Shown here: piece after piece, positions 1-10,997 of the stretch
How the letters are laid out: every line of letters starts with the position of its first letter
Numbering within the stretch: position 1 is the stretch's first letter
Made by a program: the position numbers and the translations under genes
Notes under the pieces: model-generated
Told to the model about the DNA's origin: nothing
The model's database searches: none
What the model saw: the letters and a program-made list of their open reading frames with translations, nothing else
DNA from: an uncultured Bacteroidota bacterium
Lineage (GTDB): Bacteria > Bacteroidota > Bacteroidia > Chitinophagales > Saprospiraceae
Direction: 5' to 3'
Length of the DNA: 64,000 bases
Assembly: GCA_937870795.1 (NCBI GenBank)
Contig: CALMWS010000075.1
Span: 1-64,000, forward strand

Positions 1-120
1 TTTCAATAAAAGTAAAGAGGCTACCCTATTCTAATTTAGGGATGTCAATTTACTGATATATAAAACACAAGATTAGTTTAAACAAACAAATATTATAAAT
101 CTAATTTTAAGACTGAAATT

Positions 121-153
121 AAAAAAGGGGTCCAAATTTGAACCCCTTTTTTT
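121..153 (-). terminator. Rho-independent terminator after the giant surface-protein gene
   Basis: A GGGGT/ACCCC stem (127-131 with 142-146) is flanked by an A-run on the left and a T-run on the right, so it can act in either direction. It lies just downstream of the stop codon of the minus-strand gene that ends at 170. Bases 1-120 are AT-rich and show no gene. Confidence 0.75.
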
Positions 154-169
154 ATGCAATAAGTTGTGA

Positions 170-3100
170 TTATCTGATTACGGTCAGGTCACCAGAGAAT
201 ACTTCCAGATCTCCTGAACCTTTGCTATCGTATTCCAACTCAACCACCCAGGTGTAAACTCCCTGTACCACATCGGTACCATTGAATGTACCATTCCATC
301 CATAAGCGGGATCGTTGGCAGGGAAATCAGATCTTTGATACATGAGATTGCCCCATCTGTCGTAAATCTTCATGTCTTTGATCCAGGCCACACTGCTGCT
401 TTCTACATAGAATGTTTTATTTTCTCCAAGGTTGCCTGCTTGCAGGATGTTGGAGAATATTACATTTCTTGCTTTGAGCAGATTAATGTTTTTGCAATCT
501 TCTGCTTCGCAACCATTCTGGTCTACGATCATGGCACATACCACAGAGCTAATCAATGGTGTAAAGGTAAATTCAACACAATTTTCAACCGGCTGATCAC
601 AAATGATGCGTACGCCTGCTGTATCTGTCACCGACCATTGAATGGTTTGAATATTGGCGGGTATTTGACCAGTAAGTGACAACGGCACGGTCTCTCCCAA
701 AGTAATGGTCACATCATCTCCAAGGTCAATAGACAATGGCCCAGGCTCTGTGATTTTTGCAGTTTCAAGATAAGTACAACCAGTGGCATCTTTGATTACC
801 ATGTTGTAAGTACCACCACTTAAACCTGTGAAATTTGGCGAAGCCTGGAAAGTAGCGCCACCGTCTTTGGAATATTGGAGTGGAGCCTTTCCTCCTGCAA
901 TATTGATGAAGCCTACAGTTCCATCTTTTGCATTGAAACATGACACATCTTTTACTCCTAACTGAGCTGTTGGTTTGTTTGGATCAACTGTTATGATAAC
1001 ATCATCAGTTGCGCTACAACCTGTTACCGTATTGGTCACCTTGATGGTAAACTTACCTCCAAAATTCACTTTGGCAGTTGCTTTATCCGCATTGGGAACC
1101 GCAATACCACCGTCATGTGTCCATTGGTAATTAACATTTGATTGATTATCAGTTGGGTCACCTATCGTGACCTCGGCTACAGTGCAACTAAGTGTATCTG
1201 GATTGCCTGCCTGAGCAGTTGGGGCACTGACAACATTGATGGTCACTACCTGCTTGATATCAGGGCAAGGTGTCTGATTGTTAAATGAATACTCAAACTG
1301 ATAAGTAGAGGCTGCTTGACCTGTGGTATTGAATGTACCCGCTGTGGCATTAAATGCATTGCCGGTTGATGGTTTTGCAGAAACTTCCTTCCAGGTACCG
1401 CCAGCGTCTTCACCTGTCAAAAGGTTGGCCAGAGAAATGGTTTCAGGTTCATTGCTACAAACCTTATCATCGGCAGGTGTGCCCACTGACTTGGCTTTTA
1501 CTACCGTCAAAGTACGATCTACCCTGTCTGGGCATCCGGGTGTAGGTGTATTAACAACATAGGTAATGGTGTAATTGCCTGATGCAAGTGCTGAAACATC
1601 TGCAACGTTGTTGTTGATAGGTACAGTTACAGATTGCCACTTACCCGGATTTGCAGGATCATCGTATTGAGGCGACAATGCCACCGTACCAGATGATGTA
1701 CATACATCTGCGGGGTCTCCTGGTTTTATTGGAGGACAAGTACAATCGATTACTTCAATTTCAATGGTGTACAATTTGTCTACACAAGGGGCTGCATTGT
1801 CAACCGAATAAGAGAATGTATACGTCTGGCCAATGGTTGCATTGGAGAAGTTGATTGCTATTGGAGGATTGTTGAAAACAACAGGAGCGTTGTCTGTGTT
1901 GCTCCATGTACCACCAACATAACCGCTAACTATCAAATCTCTGAAATCGAGGATGTTGTCGCCATTACCTTTATCTACTGTACAAACTGTCTCTGAAGCT
2001 TTTAATACTGCTGTATTTTCGTTGACAATATCCAGGATTACCATGCTTGATTTTGGACAAGTACCGGAAGGTGCAGGACTTAAGGTATAAACCAGGTCGT
2101 ATTTACCTTCAACCAGGCCATTGACATTGATGGTTTTATCAGGATTAACGGTTACCGGTTTGTTGAGCGGATCGATCACCGACCAGAAACCAGGTGCAAT
2201 ATTGGGATCTTCCAGGGTTGAAAGATCAAAGGTCAATTCTGTGTTACACAGAGGCTGTGGTGCCACAATGGTTACATTGGGACAATCACAATCTTTTACA
2301 GTAACCTTCACTGTTACATCAACCGGAACGCAAGGGCTGATGGCAGTAACACTGTACTTAAATTCGTACACATTGCCTATAGGCAGACCTGTAAAATCTA
2401 CAAAACCATTGGCAGGGATGGTCAGTGCCGGTGTTCCGGATATCTGTGTCCAAGAGCCGTTTGGAGTAGCATTGATCAAAGAATTCAAGCCCACAGAAGT
2501 GCTGCCATTGCCCGTATTTGCATTACAAGCAGTTGCATCATTGATTTTGGTGGCAAATGGTTGTCTTCTGATAACAATGTCCTGCTCAAAGAACTTCTCA
2601 CATACTCCACCCGGATCAGGGGTGAGGGTGAATCGAATTTTATAACTGCCTGAGGTAACTCCGGTGGCATTGAAGTTTGAGCCTGTTAAGGTCCCTGCTG
2701 GTGCGGTTGTCGACCAAACACCCGCTGTGCCCACCGGATTTGTGGTCAATAAAGTGTTCAAATCAACTATGTCGCTGCCATTACAAAGTGTATCTCTCTC
2801 AATGGTAGCCAGTGGACATTTACAATCTCTCACATTGATATTTAATGTGATGGTTTTATTGGTACATGGAGCAGTAGCTCCAGTAGTCGTATACTGGAAG
2901 GTAAGCAAGCCCGGTGTCATGCCGGTGACATCAAAAACAGGAACTCCAGTGACTGCTGTTCCAGCAGTCTGTATCCAGGAACCAGGCGAAGCACCTGCCA
3001 CTAATACTGTATCCAGATTAATGGATGTAGGGTTTTGAGGTGCTACAGCATTACAAAGAATTCTGTCTCCTTTTTTAACGGCCACAGGTGCCATATATAT

Positions 3101-6100
3101 GGAAATAGTTTCTTCTGCTGAATTTGGACAAGATCCTATGGATGCATTGGTGGTCCACTTAAATGTATAAGCACCACCTAATGCTCCTGTAATGTTAACT
3201 AACGAATCGTTTGTTATGGTAAGTGGGCTTGGTCCCGAAACAAAGGTCCACTGTCCTGCCCTGATATTTGAGGGAACTAATAGATGAGTGTTTAAGTTCA
3301 ATAATGCTGTTTTATCGTTACATTCTTCAATATTTGGTGAAAATGCAATGGTAGGGCATGGGCAATTGTTTACTATCACATCAATAAGAGCTGTATCATT
3401 AACACAAGGAGACACCGCTGTATTAGAAGTAAATCTAAAAGTAAAGGTATCTCTCGGAATACCAAGAAAACTTACGTCTGTTAAATCACTTAGGTCTACA
3501 CCTGATCCTTCAATATCTGCCCATGTACCGGCTGGTCCGGTAACAAGGGTTGTAAAATCTACGGAAGTTGAGCCTAAGCCGCTGTTGACCCGACAAACTT
3601 CAACAGGGTTCTGTACTATCGTGATTGCCGGGGTCATGTTATTGGTAACCACTTTACATCCGATACCCGTACAACCGGATGCATCAGATACTGTCACACA
3701 ATAATTACCGGCAGCGTTTACAGGTAGTTTAGAAGACGTATTGGGCAAAGCTACATTGTCTTTTGACCATGCATAACTTACAAAGAAGTTACCTGCTCTC
3801 AATGTATCCACACCACCATCGCATAAGACGAGGTCATTTAATGATACCTGCAGCGATGTGGATTCTACCACTGTGATAGTAGAGTCAACCAAACAGCCTC
3901 CTGAGGAAACCACTTCCACTGTATATTGACCACCTGTGTTTATAGTTACAACTGAAGTGTCAGATATAACAGCTGGAACACTGTTTTTCCAGGTGTAGTT
4001 TGATCCTGGCAGGCTTATTGCTTCTATCGTTGTGCTTGAATTGGTACAGAAACTCAATGAACCAACAAGAGAAATTGAGGGCTCAGGGCTCACAATTACC
4101 TCAAATGTAGCCACATCTGTACATCCGTTTGCTTCTGTAACAGTAACCGTGTATATCGTATTAACCAAAGGCTGTGCTGTAAGCGTAGGAGTAGTAACTC
4201 CCGGTACGTTCCATTGGAAAGATACATATGAAGCAGCATTGTCAACACTGACATTAGCGTTTCTTCCTTCACAAATAGGACTATTGCTCGACAATACAGC
4301 TTGCACTCCTGTGGGTGGATCTACTACTAATGTTCTGATATCAAGACAGCCATTGTCTGTATATGTATGCAAAACAAAACAATTGTTTGCACTCAAATCG
4401 CTAATATTAAAAGTAGATGGATCACTCTTTTTGATAGCAATAAGATTTTCATCGCAATCATACAATTCAAATCGATCAAGGAAGGAGGAACTGTTTCCGA
4501 AGTCAAAATCAGCTGTAAGTACTGTTGAGTTTTGTCCACATACCAACGGCGCATGGGTAAATGATACTTCAGGTGCACCATCGATAATAACCTCACCACA
4601 AATATCAGCTTCGCAGCCGTAAAAGTCTATGATGTGTACACACATGTCTGAAGGAACACCGGAAGCAACGGAGTTTTCCTCATCAAAATCATACATATCT
4701 CCCGGATAGTTGAGAGTTCCGGTTGTACCAAAAATCCCTCCGGCAGGATTCCACACAATGTCATATGGATCTGTACCAGACGTGATATTCACAACCATAT
4801 TTGGTCCCGGGTCATCGATGCCATCCTGACAAATGCTCAGTGGATCTGGATCCATTTCCCCCTGAACCGGTGGTTTGACATCTACTTCAACCTCACCGGT
4901 ACCCATGCAACCTTTATCATCCGTAACGGTTACAAAATAAGTAGTCGGTGAAAGTGGACAAACCTGAATGTAAGGCGTGTTTTGTCCAGTGCTCCAATGG
5001 TAAGAAACGTAATTACCCGAACCCCCACTCACATTGGGTGATATGGTACCGCAAGTTCCTTCACAAACATAAGCAGGGTCAAACAGTACTTCAAGGTTGG
5101 GATATACAGTAACTTTAAGCTCAAGGTCTGGTCCTTTACAAATTGAGTTTGCCCCTCTTGCATAAAACACATAAATTACCTCTTCTACATTTGGTCCTAA
5201 ATTCACCAATACATCAGTGAAGGATGCAATACTATTTGGAAATGTTCCAGTCAATGTTTCACCTGTTACATTTGGATTATCAATAGTATTCAACACAATA
5301 ACAGCGCCTGGTTCTGAAGCAACAACTTCAATGTCAACAGCATCCCCTGTACAAATTTCTTTATCGTCTCCTTCGACTGTGATATTGCCACTACAATCTA
5401 CATCTCCGGCAAAAACCAATGGTGTAGAAAGTGAACACGAGAGGTCATCCCAACATCCGGTTTCACCATCTGCTGTTACTGTGATGGAAAAATCTAATCG
5501 TTCATTTTCACAATCTGTCATCTCGTCCAGATCTTTAACCTTTAGATTTAAACAGAAGGGTACTGTTTGGGTAGCATTGCAAGATGCCGGCAATCCCCAC
5601 ATGTTGTCAGGATCACCATCATTTGTACACCCTTGACTGCCACCAGGTGATGTGAACCACCATCCCCCAGGCAAAAGAGTACCTGCAGGCATACCTGCAC
5701 TTGGGCCACCATAAGCCAGGCCCTTTCTTCCATCAATAGTAACAATGGAATAAATAGAACTATTAACATTGTAATCTACCTCATCCTCATCGAGCCAAAA
5801 CCACCCCCCTGGAGGCGCTTGCCCAACCAAATTGGATTCTGCATAATCCCATCCACCATAGAGGGTAGGTATTATGCCCTGAATCCACTGACAGTTGTTA
5901 CCGTCTGGAGGAGGAGGAGAAGAAACAGTAAATACAAAATTAAAACAGAAGTTTACGGTTTCTCCGGGGCAATAAGGGCCATTTACATCTGCTGTTGGAT
6001 ATTCCGGTCTTGTAATTGAAGTGATTTCAGATTCATAACAATCAAAAGTGTTAAAGAATGTAGCAACACACAAATCAAAATCACCCAAATCTTCTCCGTT

Positions 6101-9100
6101 GGCAGCTTCAATTTTGATCCAGTAACTCTGATTTGCTCCTGCTCCCACTGTTGCAGTTGTACCTTGAAAACAAGGAGCGAGTGAAGGCTGTAAAGCCAGG
6201 CTGCTACAGTCAGCTCCTGTATAATAGGTAATCAAAGGTGTAAAGGGTGCTGTTATATCAATTACCATTGAAGTAGCCTGTCCATCTGTATTTACCTGAA
6301 ACCAAACAGATGCACCATTGGCATCACAATCGCCTCCTTCAGAACAATTGTAATTGTTGCACGAAGAAACGCAAGCGAAGCCACCATCTGTTATTGGTTC
6401 AAGGGCACTTGTGATGTCTTCACAAACATCCGCACCTTCGCATCCGTCTTTGTCTGTAAAAGAGAGCGAAAAATCTCCACATCCAGCTTCCGAACTACCC
6501 ACCTTTACATAAATGGAAGTTGTGGAGAAGTCTTCACAACGAACAACAAAAGTTTCTGATCCAGCATTGATACAATAAGGATCAACATTTGGTGCAGGAG
6601 ATAAACCACCTGTGCAATCTTGCCCTGGTGCTCCAACAAATACTTCCACTGCAATTACTCCACTCATTGTGCCATTGGCAAATGCAATTTCAACTGCTTT
6701 GGTTGTAGCACTGGGTTGGTATTCAAACCATACCGTTGACTCTTGATTACCTGGAGGACAAGATCCTGGATCACCTGGGTTTGTGGCACAACAAGTACTT
6801 GTCAAAGAAGCACTTCCTCCTGATGCAATTACTTCTGGAGTACAATCATTTGCTGGTGGTACAACCACTTTAATATCAAAACTAAAAGGAACACCTGCCG
6901 GATCTGTTGTTCCAACTGCCAATAGATAACTTGTATTTTCATCCACAGGAATGTTTTCAAAAGGGTTGGTATCTTCTGAACAAGCCAGGTAAGTACCCGC
7001 AGTACAATCTTCCAGGATGGTGATATAGGTTCCGGCAGGTATATTGGCAAAATCCAACTCCGTTGCCCCTGGTGGTGTGGTAATAGAAAAATAAACAGTT
7101 GGATTCTGTCCATGTGTACAGCCTCCTGCATTGAAGGTTTCCCAGCATGCATTTACGGTTGTGCCCGATACAGTTACAAATTCACAATTGGTTAAGCTAA
7201 TTACATCCGGCCTGTCACAATCATCATTGAAAGGACCTGCATCGGCAATTTCAGAATAATCAACCCTTAAATCGCCGGCAGTAGCACCAGCTGTTGAAAC
7301 CTGCAGGAAATAATCTCCCGGAGGTAAACAATCAAACTCATAGTCCAATGTACCACTGCCACACTCGGCATCAACAACAGTTCCATTACCACAGGCATCC
7401 TGAACTACACCTGCAACAATACCTCCTGTATAAGGATTAGCTCCCTGAGGCGTAATTACAATGTGTACTCCCCTTACACCAACAGCTGGTATGGTAAACT
7501 GATAAAAAATGACATTTTCCTGATCGCCAGTGGGGCAGGAAGGAATGGTAGGATCACCCCCAGCACAATTTGTTGTGCCGGTAATGCTACCAGATCCAGT
7601 TATATCGTAAGCAGAAAGATCTGCACAAGGATCATCATTGGGAGGACCGAGGTTGAATTTTATTTCAAACTCAAAATCGCCACCATCATCTCCATTGGAT
7701 GATAAAGCAATTAGATATGTATTGCCTGCAACCAACGGTCCCATATTTCCAAATACAGTGTTCAGTCCGCTGTTGCAACCATCAACAATGTTTAGGTTAG
7801 AGCAGTCGGTGCCTTCGAATAACCCCATAAGCGGTTGTCCGGCACCACTGTAACTGGTAAACTCAAAATCCATTGTTGGATTATCTCCACTATTGCCAGG
7901 AGCAGTAAAACTATACCATGTTGTCTCTTCGGCATTAAAATCGCAAGGAGGCACGATGGCAGCCAGGTTTTCAGGACAAGCGTTTTCATTGCTGCCTGAG
8001 AAAGGTCCTAATATGACACAAATATCGGCAGGATCTACCGAAAGATCTATTGCACTGGTACAAGCATCATTTGGTGCAGCCGGGTTTTGAGCGGCAACTA
8101 CTGAAACAGAAAATACACCGGCATTGGCAGCAGAGGAACCAATCATGATGTTATAAATACCTGGCTCCAAACAAGATAATTCTATTTCTCCATCTCCATT
8201 ACAATCTTCCTCCACTAAGGTAGGGGCACATGGGTCTCCTGGTTCGAACACCGCTATACTAGGACTGGTAAGTCCGTTGACTGTAATGGTAAATTGATCA
8301 TTTGGAGCCGTTAATTCGTAGGTATACCATAAAGTATTTTCAACCGGGCCTCCGCAGTTGTAATCATCGGTTGCACAAGTATTATCCTGGTTGTTCAACG
8401 TACCTGGAATATCTACAGCGGTAAAACCACCTGCACAAGGATCATCGTTGTCAGGAGTGACATTGTATTTAATATTAAAACCAACATTACCAGTAGTGCC
8501 ATCCAAACCGATAGCCACATAATACGTGGTATTTTCAGAAACCGCAATTGGAGTACCTGTGGCTCCGCTGATACAACCGCCTCCAGGAATGGTACCTCCT
8601 GCAGCTGGACATGTGGCAAAAATTGACAAGTAGGCATTAGCCGTAATGTTGTTTAATTCTATGGTTGTTGTGCCTGAAGGAGTGGTAAACTCATACCAGA
8701 CAATGGCATCTGCGCTGTAATCCAGTGCACAACCTGCCAAAGTAAAAGTTTCAGGACATGCTCCCACGGTAGTAGTTGCATTTACAGGGAAAAATTCACA
8801 AATAGGTAATTGATCAATGACCTCAGCATTGTCGCATAAATCATTGGGAACAGTTACCGGTGTTTCTGCAACGGTTAGAGAGAAGTTGCCAGCAGTTGCT
8901 GAAGAAGAACTTACAAAGATGGCAATGGTTTGAGGTTCCGGGCAATCAAGGGTAACACTGTTATCACAGTCACCTGCCAGAGAAGTATTGCAGTTATCTT
9001 CATAAATTTCAACTACGTGGTTGGATCCTGAAACTGAAACAGTAAGTGTTTTGATGCCGGGACCAATGGTGTATTCATACCACACAGAGGCCTGGTTCAA

Positions 9101-10876
9101 TGTACCGGCGCATGGTGTTTTATCGTCGGTAGCACAAAGATTGGTAAGACCAGTATTGTTGCCCAGGTTAACGGCAATAGCATTGGCGCAATCATCATTT
9201 GAAGGATTGGGTGTTACTGTTATGGTTATCACATCAGTATCAGTACAGCCGTTTGCATCAGTAACTGTCACGGTCCAAAGTCCATCATGGATAGTGGGAT
9301 CTGCGTTAGTACTATTGTAGTTGATTCCAGTGGCTGTGGAACCGTTTGGAAGATCCCAATTGTATGTATAGGGTGCTTGTCCAGTGGTTACAGAATTTGT
9401 TAAATTGATGTTGTCACCCTGGCAAACTGTAAAATTTGCAGGAGAATTTCCGTTGTTTACATTCTGAATTTCCAGGTTGGTTGGATTTGCATTTAAGATC
9501 AATGTTACTTCAGCAACAGTAAAACAACCGGTGGTGTTGTTTTCTACCCTTGCATAAACGATGGTGTTGTTTGCAGCATTGTAATTGGGCCCAATAACTG
9601 CTGTGCCGGCATTGGCATTGGCAAGAGATGTATGATATGTCACAGTAACATTGGCTGCACCATTGTCTATATCTGCACCATCATTGGAGTTGGTTGCGGG
9701 AAAGCCTGGAGCCAGTTCGGCATCAGTAAGTGTAAAAGTGGCAGTGGGGGCTCCATTGGCACATTCTTTTAATTCTGTGTCATTGGTTACCGGATTGGGA
9801 CGAGCGGTAATGGTGATGACATCCGAATTTATACAGCCATTGGCATCTTCATAAAATACCTCATATAACCCGTCATTCACACCAATAGCGGCAGAGGCAA
9901 TATTTAATGTATTGGTTGAACCCGCAATTGGCCCGCCATTTCTTTCCCAACTGTAGGTAACAGCACCTGCTGTCGCACTAAGTGTAAAAGGATCACCTTC
10001 ACAAACTTCACCATCATTTGCTGTATTTCCACTATTTTCTGTAACTGTAAGATTAACTACAGGTAGAGGGTTGACGGTAACCGTTTGTGTTACAACTACT
10101 TCACAAGCATTATTATCTGTAATTGTGATTGAATACAAACCGTCATCAGCTATAGAGGCATTGGTGACAGATAAAGTAGAGGTTGTATTCCCTAGTGGAG
10201 CTCCATCTAAGGTCCAAGTATAGGTATAGTTTACGTTGGTAGTTACGGCAATACTAAAATTGTCCCCTACACAGACTATGCCATCATTGTTTACATTGCC
10301 TCCTGTCTCGGTTACGTTGACGGTGGTAGGAGGAGCTGTCAATGCGGTGGCGGTTATTTCGAAATTACCTGCGTTGACGTTTTCTGACACTACCATAATT
10401 ATATAATTACCAGGTGTAATGGCATAACATTCACCAGTGATATTGGTAGCAGGTAGTGGGGCTGCAGAGCCGTTGCAATTGCTCATGATGTACACTTCAT
10501 GGGCACCTAAAGCAGGTGCGCCTGTGGGGTTGATATCAACCGTGATCCGGTCGGTACCCGGCGGGAAAAAAGCGTTATTTACACTGAAGTATTGTACGTT
10601 GTCATTGACTATGGAAATTGGATTGAAATTCCCACCAGGAATCGTAACACCTGTGTTGTCAAAAGGACCGAGCGTTGTGCCTGAAGTAAGCGCTGTAGGC
10701 ATGCTACAGTCTGTGGATAACAGAGCAAAAGGCACTTCCATCGAATGTTTGATCTCAATGCCGGTATCTGAATTGCACAATGCAAAAGTTACCATTTTAC
10801 TGTTTACAACAGTGGCTGCCGTCAGGATGCCAAAAGTGAAAGTACTTAAAAGCGTGACGTAAAAAAGTTTTTTCAT
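170..10876 (-). CDS. Giant T9SS type-B surface protein (3568 aa) with Ig-like and beta-sandwich repeats
   Basis: Very large exported protein, probably a cell-surface adhesin or sheath component; the function is inferred. I start it at ATG 10876, because two extra codons upstream begin with TTG. Layout by residue: hydrophobic signal to about 23; an N-terminal beta domain; Ig/PKD-like modules to about 550; about seven copies of a 130-residue module opening with NDxC/NDDxC and containing W(Y/F)xF/Y (about 558-1470); a Trp/Gly-rich block near 1660-1750; more PKD-like modules; then paired modules joined by CxCP linkers near 2503, 2683, 2861 and 3043; a SprB-type repeat near 3310-3370; and a gliding-motility C-terminal domain (about 3476-3568) with YDRWGNLMY, WNGTFNG and a final GDLTVIR. 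That last domain is the type-B T9SS sorting signal. No PorP/SprF partner gene lies beside it. Unlike the other exported proteins here, it lacks Gln after the likely signal cleavage site. A terminator follows at 121-153. Confidence 0.9.
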   Translation of the reverse strand: MKKLFYVTLLSTFTFGILTAATVVNSKMVTFALCNSDTGIEIKHSMEVPFALLSTDCSMPTALTSGTTLGPFDNTGVTIPGGNFNPISIVNDNVQYFSVNNAFFPPGTDRITVDINPTGAPALGAHEVYIMSNCNGSAAPLPATNITGECYAITPGNYIIMVVSENVNAGNFEITATALTAPPTTVNVTETGGNVNNDGIVCVGDNFSIAVTTNVNYTYTWTLDGAPLGNTTSTLSVTNASIADDGLYSITITDNNACEVVVTQTVTVNPLPVVNLTVTENSGNTANDGEVCEGDPFTLSATAGAVTYSWERNGGPIAGSTNTLNIASAAIGVNDGLYEVFYEDANGCINSDVITITARPNPVTNDTELKECANGAPTATFTLTDAELAPGFPATNSNDGADIDNGAANVTVTYHTSLANANAGTAVIGPNYNAANNTIVYARVENNTTGCFTVAEVTLILNANPTNLEIQNVNNGNSPANFTVCQGDNINLTNSVTTGQAPYTYNWDLPNGSTATGINYNSTNADPTIHDGLWTVTVTDANGCTDTDVITITVTPNPSNDDCANAIAVNLGNNTGLTNLCATDDKTPCAGTLNQASVWYEYTIGPGIKTLTVSVSGSNHVVEIYEDNCNTSLAGDCDNSVTLDCPEPQTIAIFVSSSSATAGNFSLTVAETPVTVPNDLCDNAEVIDQLPICEFFPVNATTTVGACPETFTLAGCALDYSADAIVWYEFTTPSGTTTIELNNITANAYLSIFATCPAAGGTIPGGGCISGATGTPIAVSENTTYYVAIGLDGTTGNVGFNIKYNVTPDNDDPCAGGFTAVDIPGTLNNQDNTCATDDYNCGGPVENTLWYTYELTAPNDQFTITVNGLTSPSIAVFEPGDPCAPTLVEEDCNGDGEIELSCLEPGIYNIMIGSSAANAGVFSVSVVAAQNPAAPNDACTSAIDLSVDPADICVILGPFSGSNENACPENLAAIVPPCDFNAEETTWYSFTAPGNSGDNPTMDFEFTSYSGAGQPLMGLFEGTDCSNLNIVDGCNSGLNTVFGNMGPLVAGNTYLIALSSNGDDGGDFEFEIKFNLGPPNDDPCADLSAYDITGSGSITGTTNCAGGDPTIPSCPTGDQENVIFYQFTIPAVGVRGVHIVITPQGANPYTGGIVAGVVQDACGNGTVVDAECGSGTLDYEFDCLPPGDYFLQVSTAGATAGDLRVDYSEIADAGPFNDDCDRPDVISLTNCEFVTVSGTTVNACWETFNAGGCTHGQNPTVYFSITTPPGATELDFANIPAGTYITILEDCTAGTYLACSEDTNPFENIPVDENTSYLLAVGTTDPAGVPFSFDIKVVVPPANDCTPEVIASGGSASLTSTCCATNPGDPGSCPPGNQESTVWFEYQPSATTKAVEIAFANGTMSGVIAVEVFVGAPGQDCTGGLSPAPNVDPYCINAGSETFVVRCEDFSTTSIYVKVGSSEAGCGDFSLSFTDKDGCEGADVCEDITSALEPITDGGFACVSSCNNYNCSEGGDCDANGASVWFQVNTDGQATSMVIDITAPFTPLITYYTGADCSSLALQPSLAPCFQGTTATVGAGANQSYWIKIEAANGEDLGDFDLCVATFFNTFDCYESEITSITRPEYPTADVNGPYCPGETVNFCFNFVFTVSSPPPPDGNNCQWIQGIIPTLYGGWDYAESNLVGQAPPGGWFWLDEDEVDYNVNSSIYSIVTIDGRKGLAYGGPSAGMPAGTLLPGGWWFTSPGGSQGCTNDGDPDNMWGLPASCNATQTVPFCLNLKVKDLDEMTDCENERLDFSITVTADGETGCWDDLSCSLSTPLVFAGDVDCSGNITVEGDDKEICTGDAVDIEVVASEPGAVIVLNTIDNPNVTGETLTGTFPNSIASFTDVLVNLGPNVEEVIYVFYARGANSICKGPDLELKVTVYPNLEVLFDPAYVCEGTCGTISPNVSGGSGNYVSYHWSTGQNTPYIQVCPLSPTTYFVTVTDDKGCMGTGEVEVDVKPPVQGEMDPDPLSICQDGIDDPGPNMVVNITSGTDPYDIVWNPAGGIFGTTGTLNYPGDMYDFDEENSVASGVPSDMCVHIIDFYGCEADICGEVIIDGAPEVSFTHAPLVCGQNSTVLTADFDFGNSSSFLDRFELYDCDENLIAIKKSDPSTFNISDLSANNCFVLHTYTDNGCLDIRTLVVDPPTGVQAVLSSNSPICEGRNANVSVDNAASYVSFQWNVPGVTTPTLTAQPLVNTIYTVTVTEANGCTDVATFEVIVSPEPSISLVGSLSFCTNSSTTIEAISLPGSNYTWKNSVPAVISDTSVVTINTGGQYTVEVVSSGGCLVDSTITVVESTSLQVSLNDLVLCDGGVDTLRAGNFFVSYAWSKDNVALPNTSSKLPVNAAGNYCVTVSDASGCTGIGCKVVTNNMTPAITIVQNPVEVCRVNSGLGSTSVDFTTLVTGPAGTWADIEGSGVDLSDLTDVSFLGIPRDTFTFRFTSNTAVSPCVNDTALIDVIVNNCPCPTIAFSPNIEECNDKTALLNLNTHLLVPSNIRAGQWTFVSGPSPLTITNDSLVNITGALGGAYTFKWTTNASIGSCPNSAEETISIYMAPVAVKKGDRILCNAVAPQNPTSINLDTVLVAGASPGSWIQTAGTAVTGVPVFDVTGMTPGLLTFQYTTTGATAPCTNKTITLNINVRDCKCPLATIERDTLCNGSDIVDLNTLLTTNPVGTAGVWSTTAPAGTLTGSNFNATGVTSGSYKIRFTLTPDPGGVCEKFFEQDIVIRRQPFATKINDATACNANTGNGSTSVGLNSLINATPNGSWTQISGTPALTIPANGFVDFTGLPIGNVYEFKYSVTAISPCVPVDVTVKVTVKDCDCPNVTIVAPQPLCNTELTFDLSTLEDPNIAPGFWSVIDPLNKPVTVNPDKTINVNGLVEGKYDLVYTLSPAPSGTCPKSSMVILDIVNENTAVLKASETVCTVDKGNGDNILDFRDLIVSGYVGGTWSNTDNAPVVFNNPPIAINFSNATIGQTYTFSYSVDNAAPCVDKLYTIEIEVIDCTCPPIKPGDPADVCTSSGTVALSPQYDDPANPGKWQSVTVPINNNVADVSALASGNYTITYVVNTPTPGCPDRVDRTLTVVKAKSVGTPADDKVCSNEPETISLANLLTGEDAGGTWKEVSAKPSTGNAFNATAGTFNTTGQAASTYQFEYSFNNQTPCPDIKQVVTINVVSAPTAQAGNPDTLSCTVAEVTIGDPTDNQSNVNYQWTHDGGIAVPNADKATAKVNFGGKFTIKVTNTVTGCSATDDVIITVDPNKPTAQLGVKDVSCFNAKDGTVGFINIAGGKAPLQYSKDGGATFQASPNFTGLSGGTYNMVIKDATGCTYLETAKITEPGPLSIDLGDDVTITLGETVPLSLTGQIPANIQTIQWSVTDTAGVRIICDQPVENCVEFTFTPLISSVVCAMIVDQNGCEAEDCKNINLLKARNVIFSNILQAGNLGENKTFYVESSSVAWIKDMKIYDRWGNLMYQRSDFPANDPAYGWNGTFNGTDVVQGVYTWVVELEYDSKGSGDLEVFSGDLTVIR

Positions 10877-10997
10877 CAACAAAAAATCTAGTGGTTAGCA
10901 ATGACCAATTTGGTATTAATAATATCTTAAAAATCAGCAAAACGCTGCTTTTGTCATTTGTAAGGTGAGAACCGCCTGAGGAGAAATTAATACAGGG

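Noticed and set aside
335..10862. Many plus-strand and out-of-frame open frames of 60-200 codons opposite the giant surface-protein gene
   Set aside because: They lie wholly within a long gene whose protein is coherent end to end, have no promoter boxes or recognisable domains, and are expected by chance opposite such a biased coding sequence.
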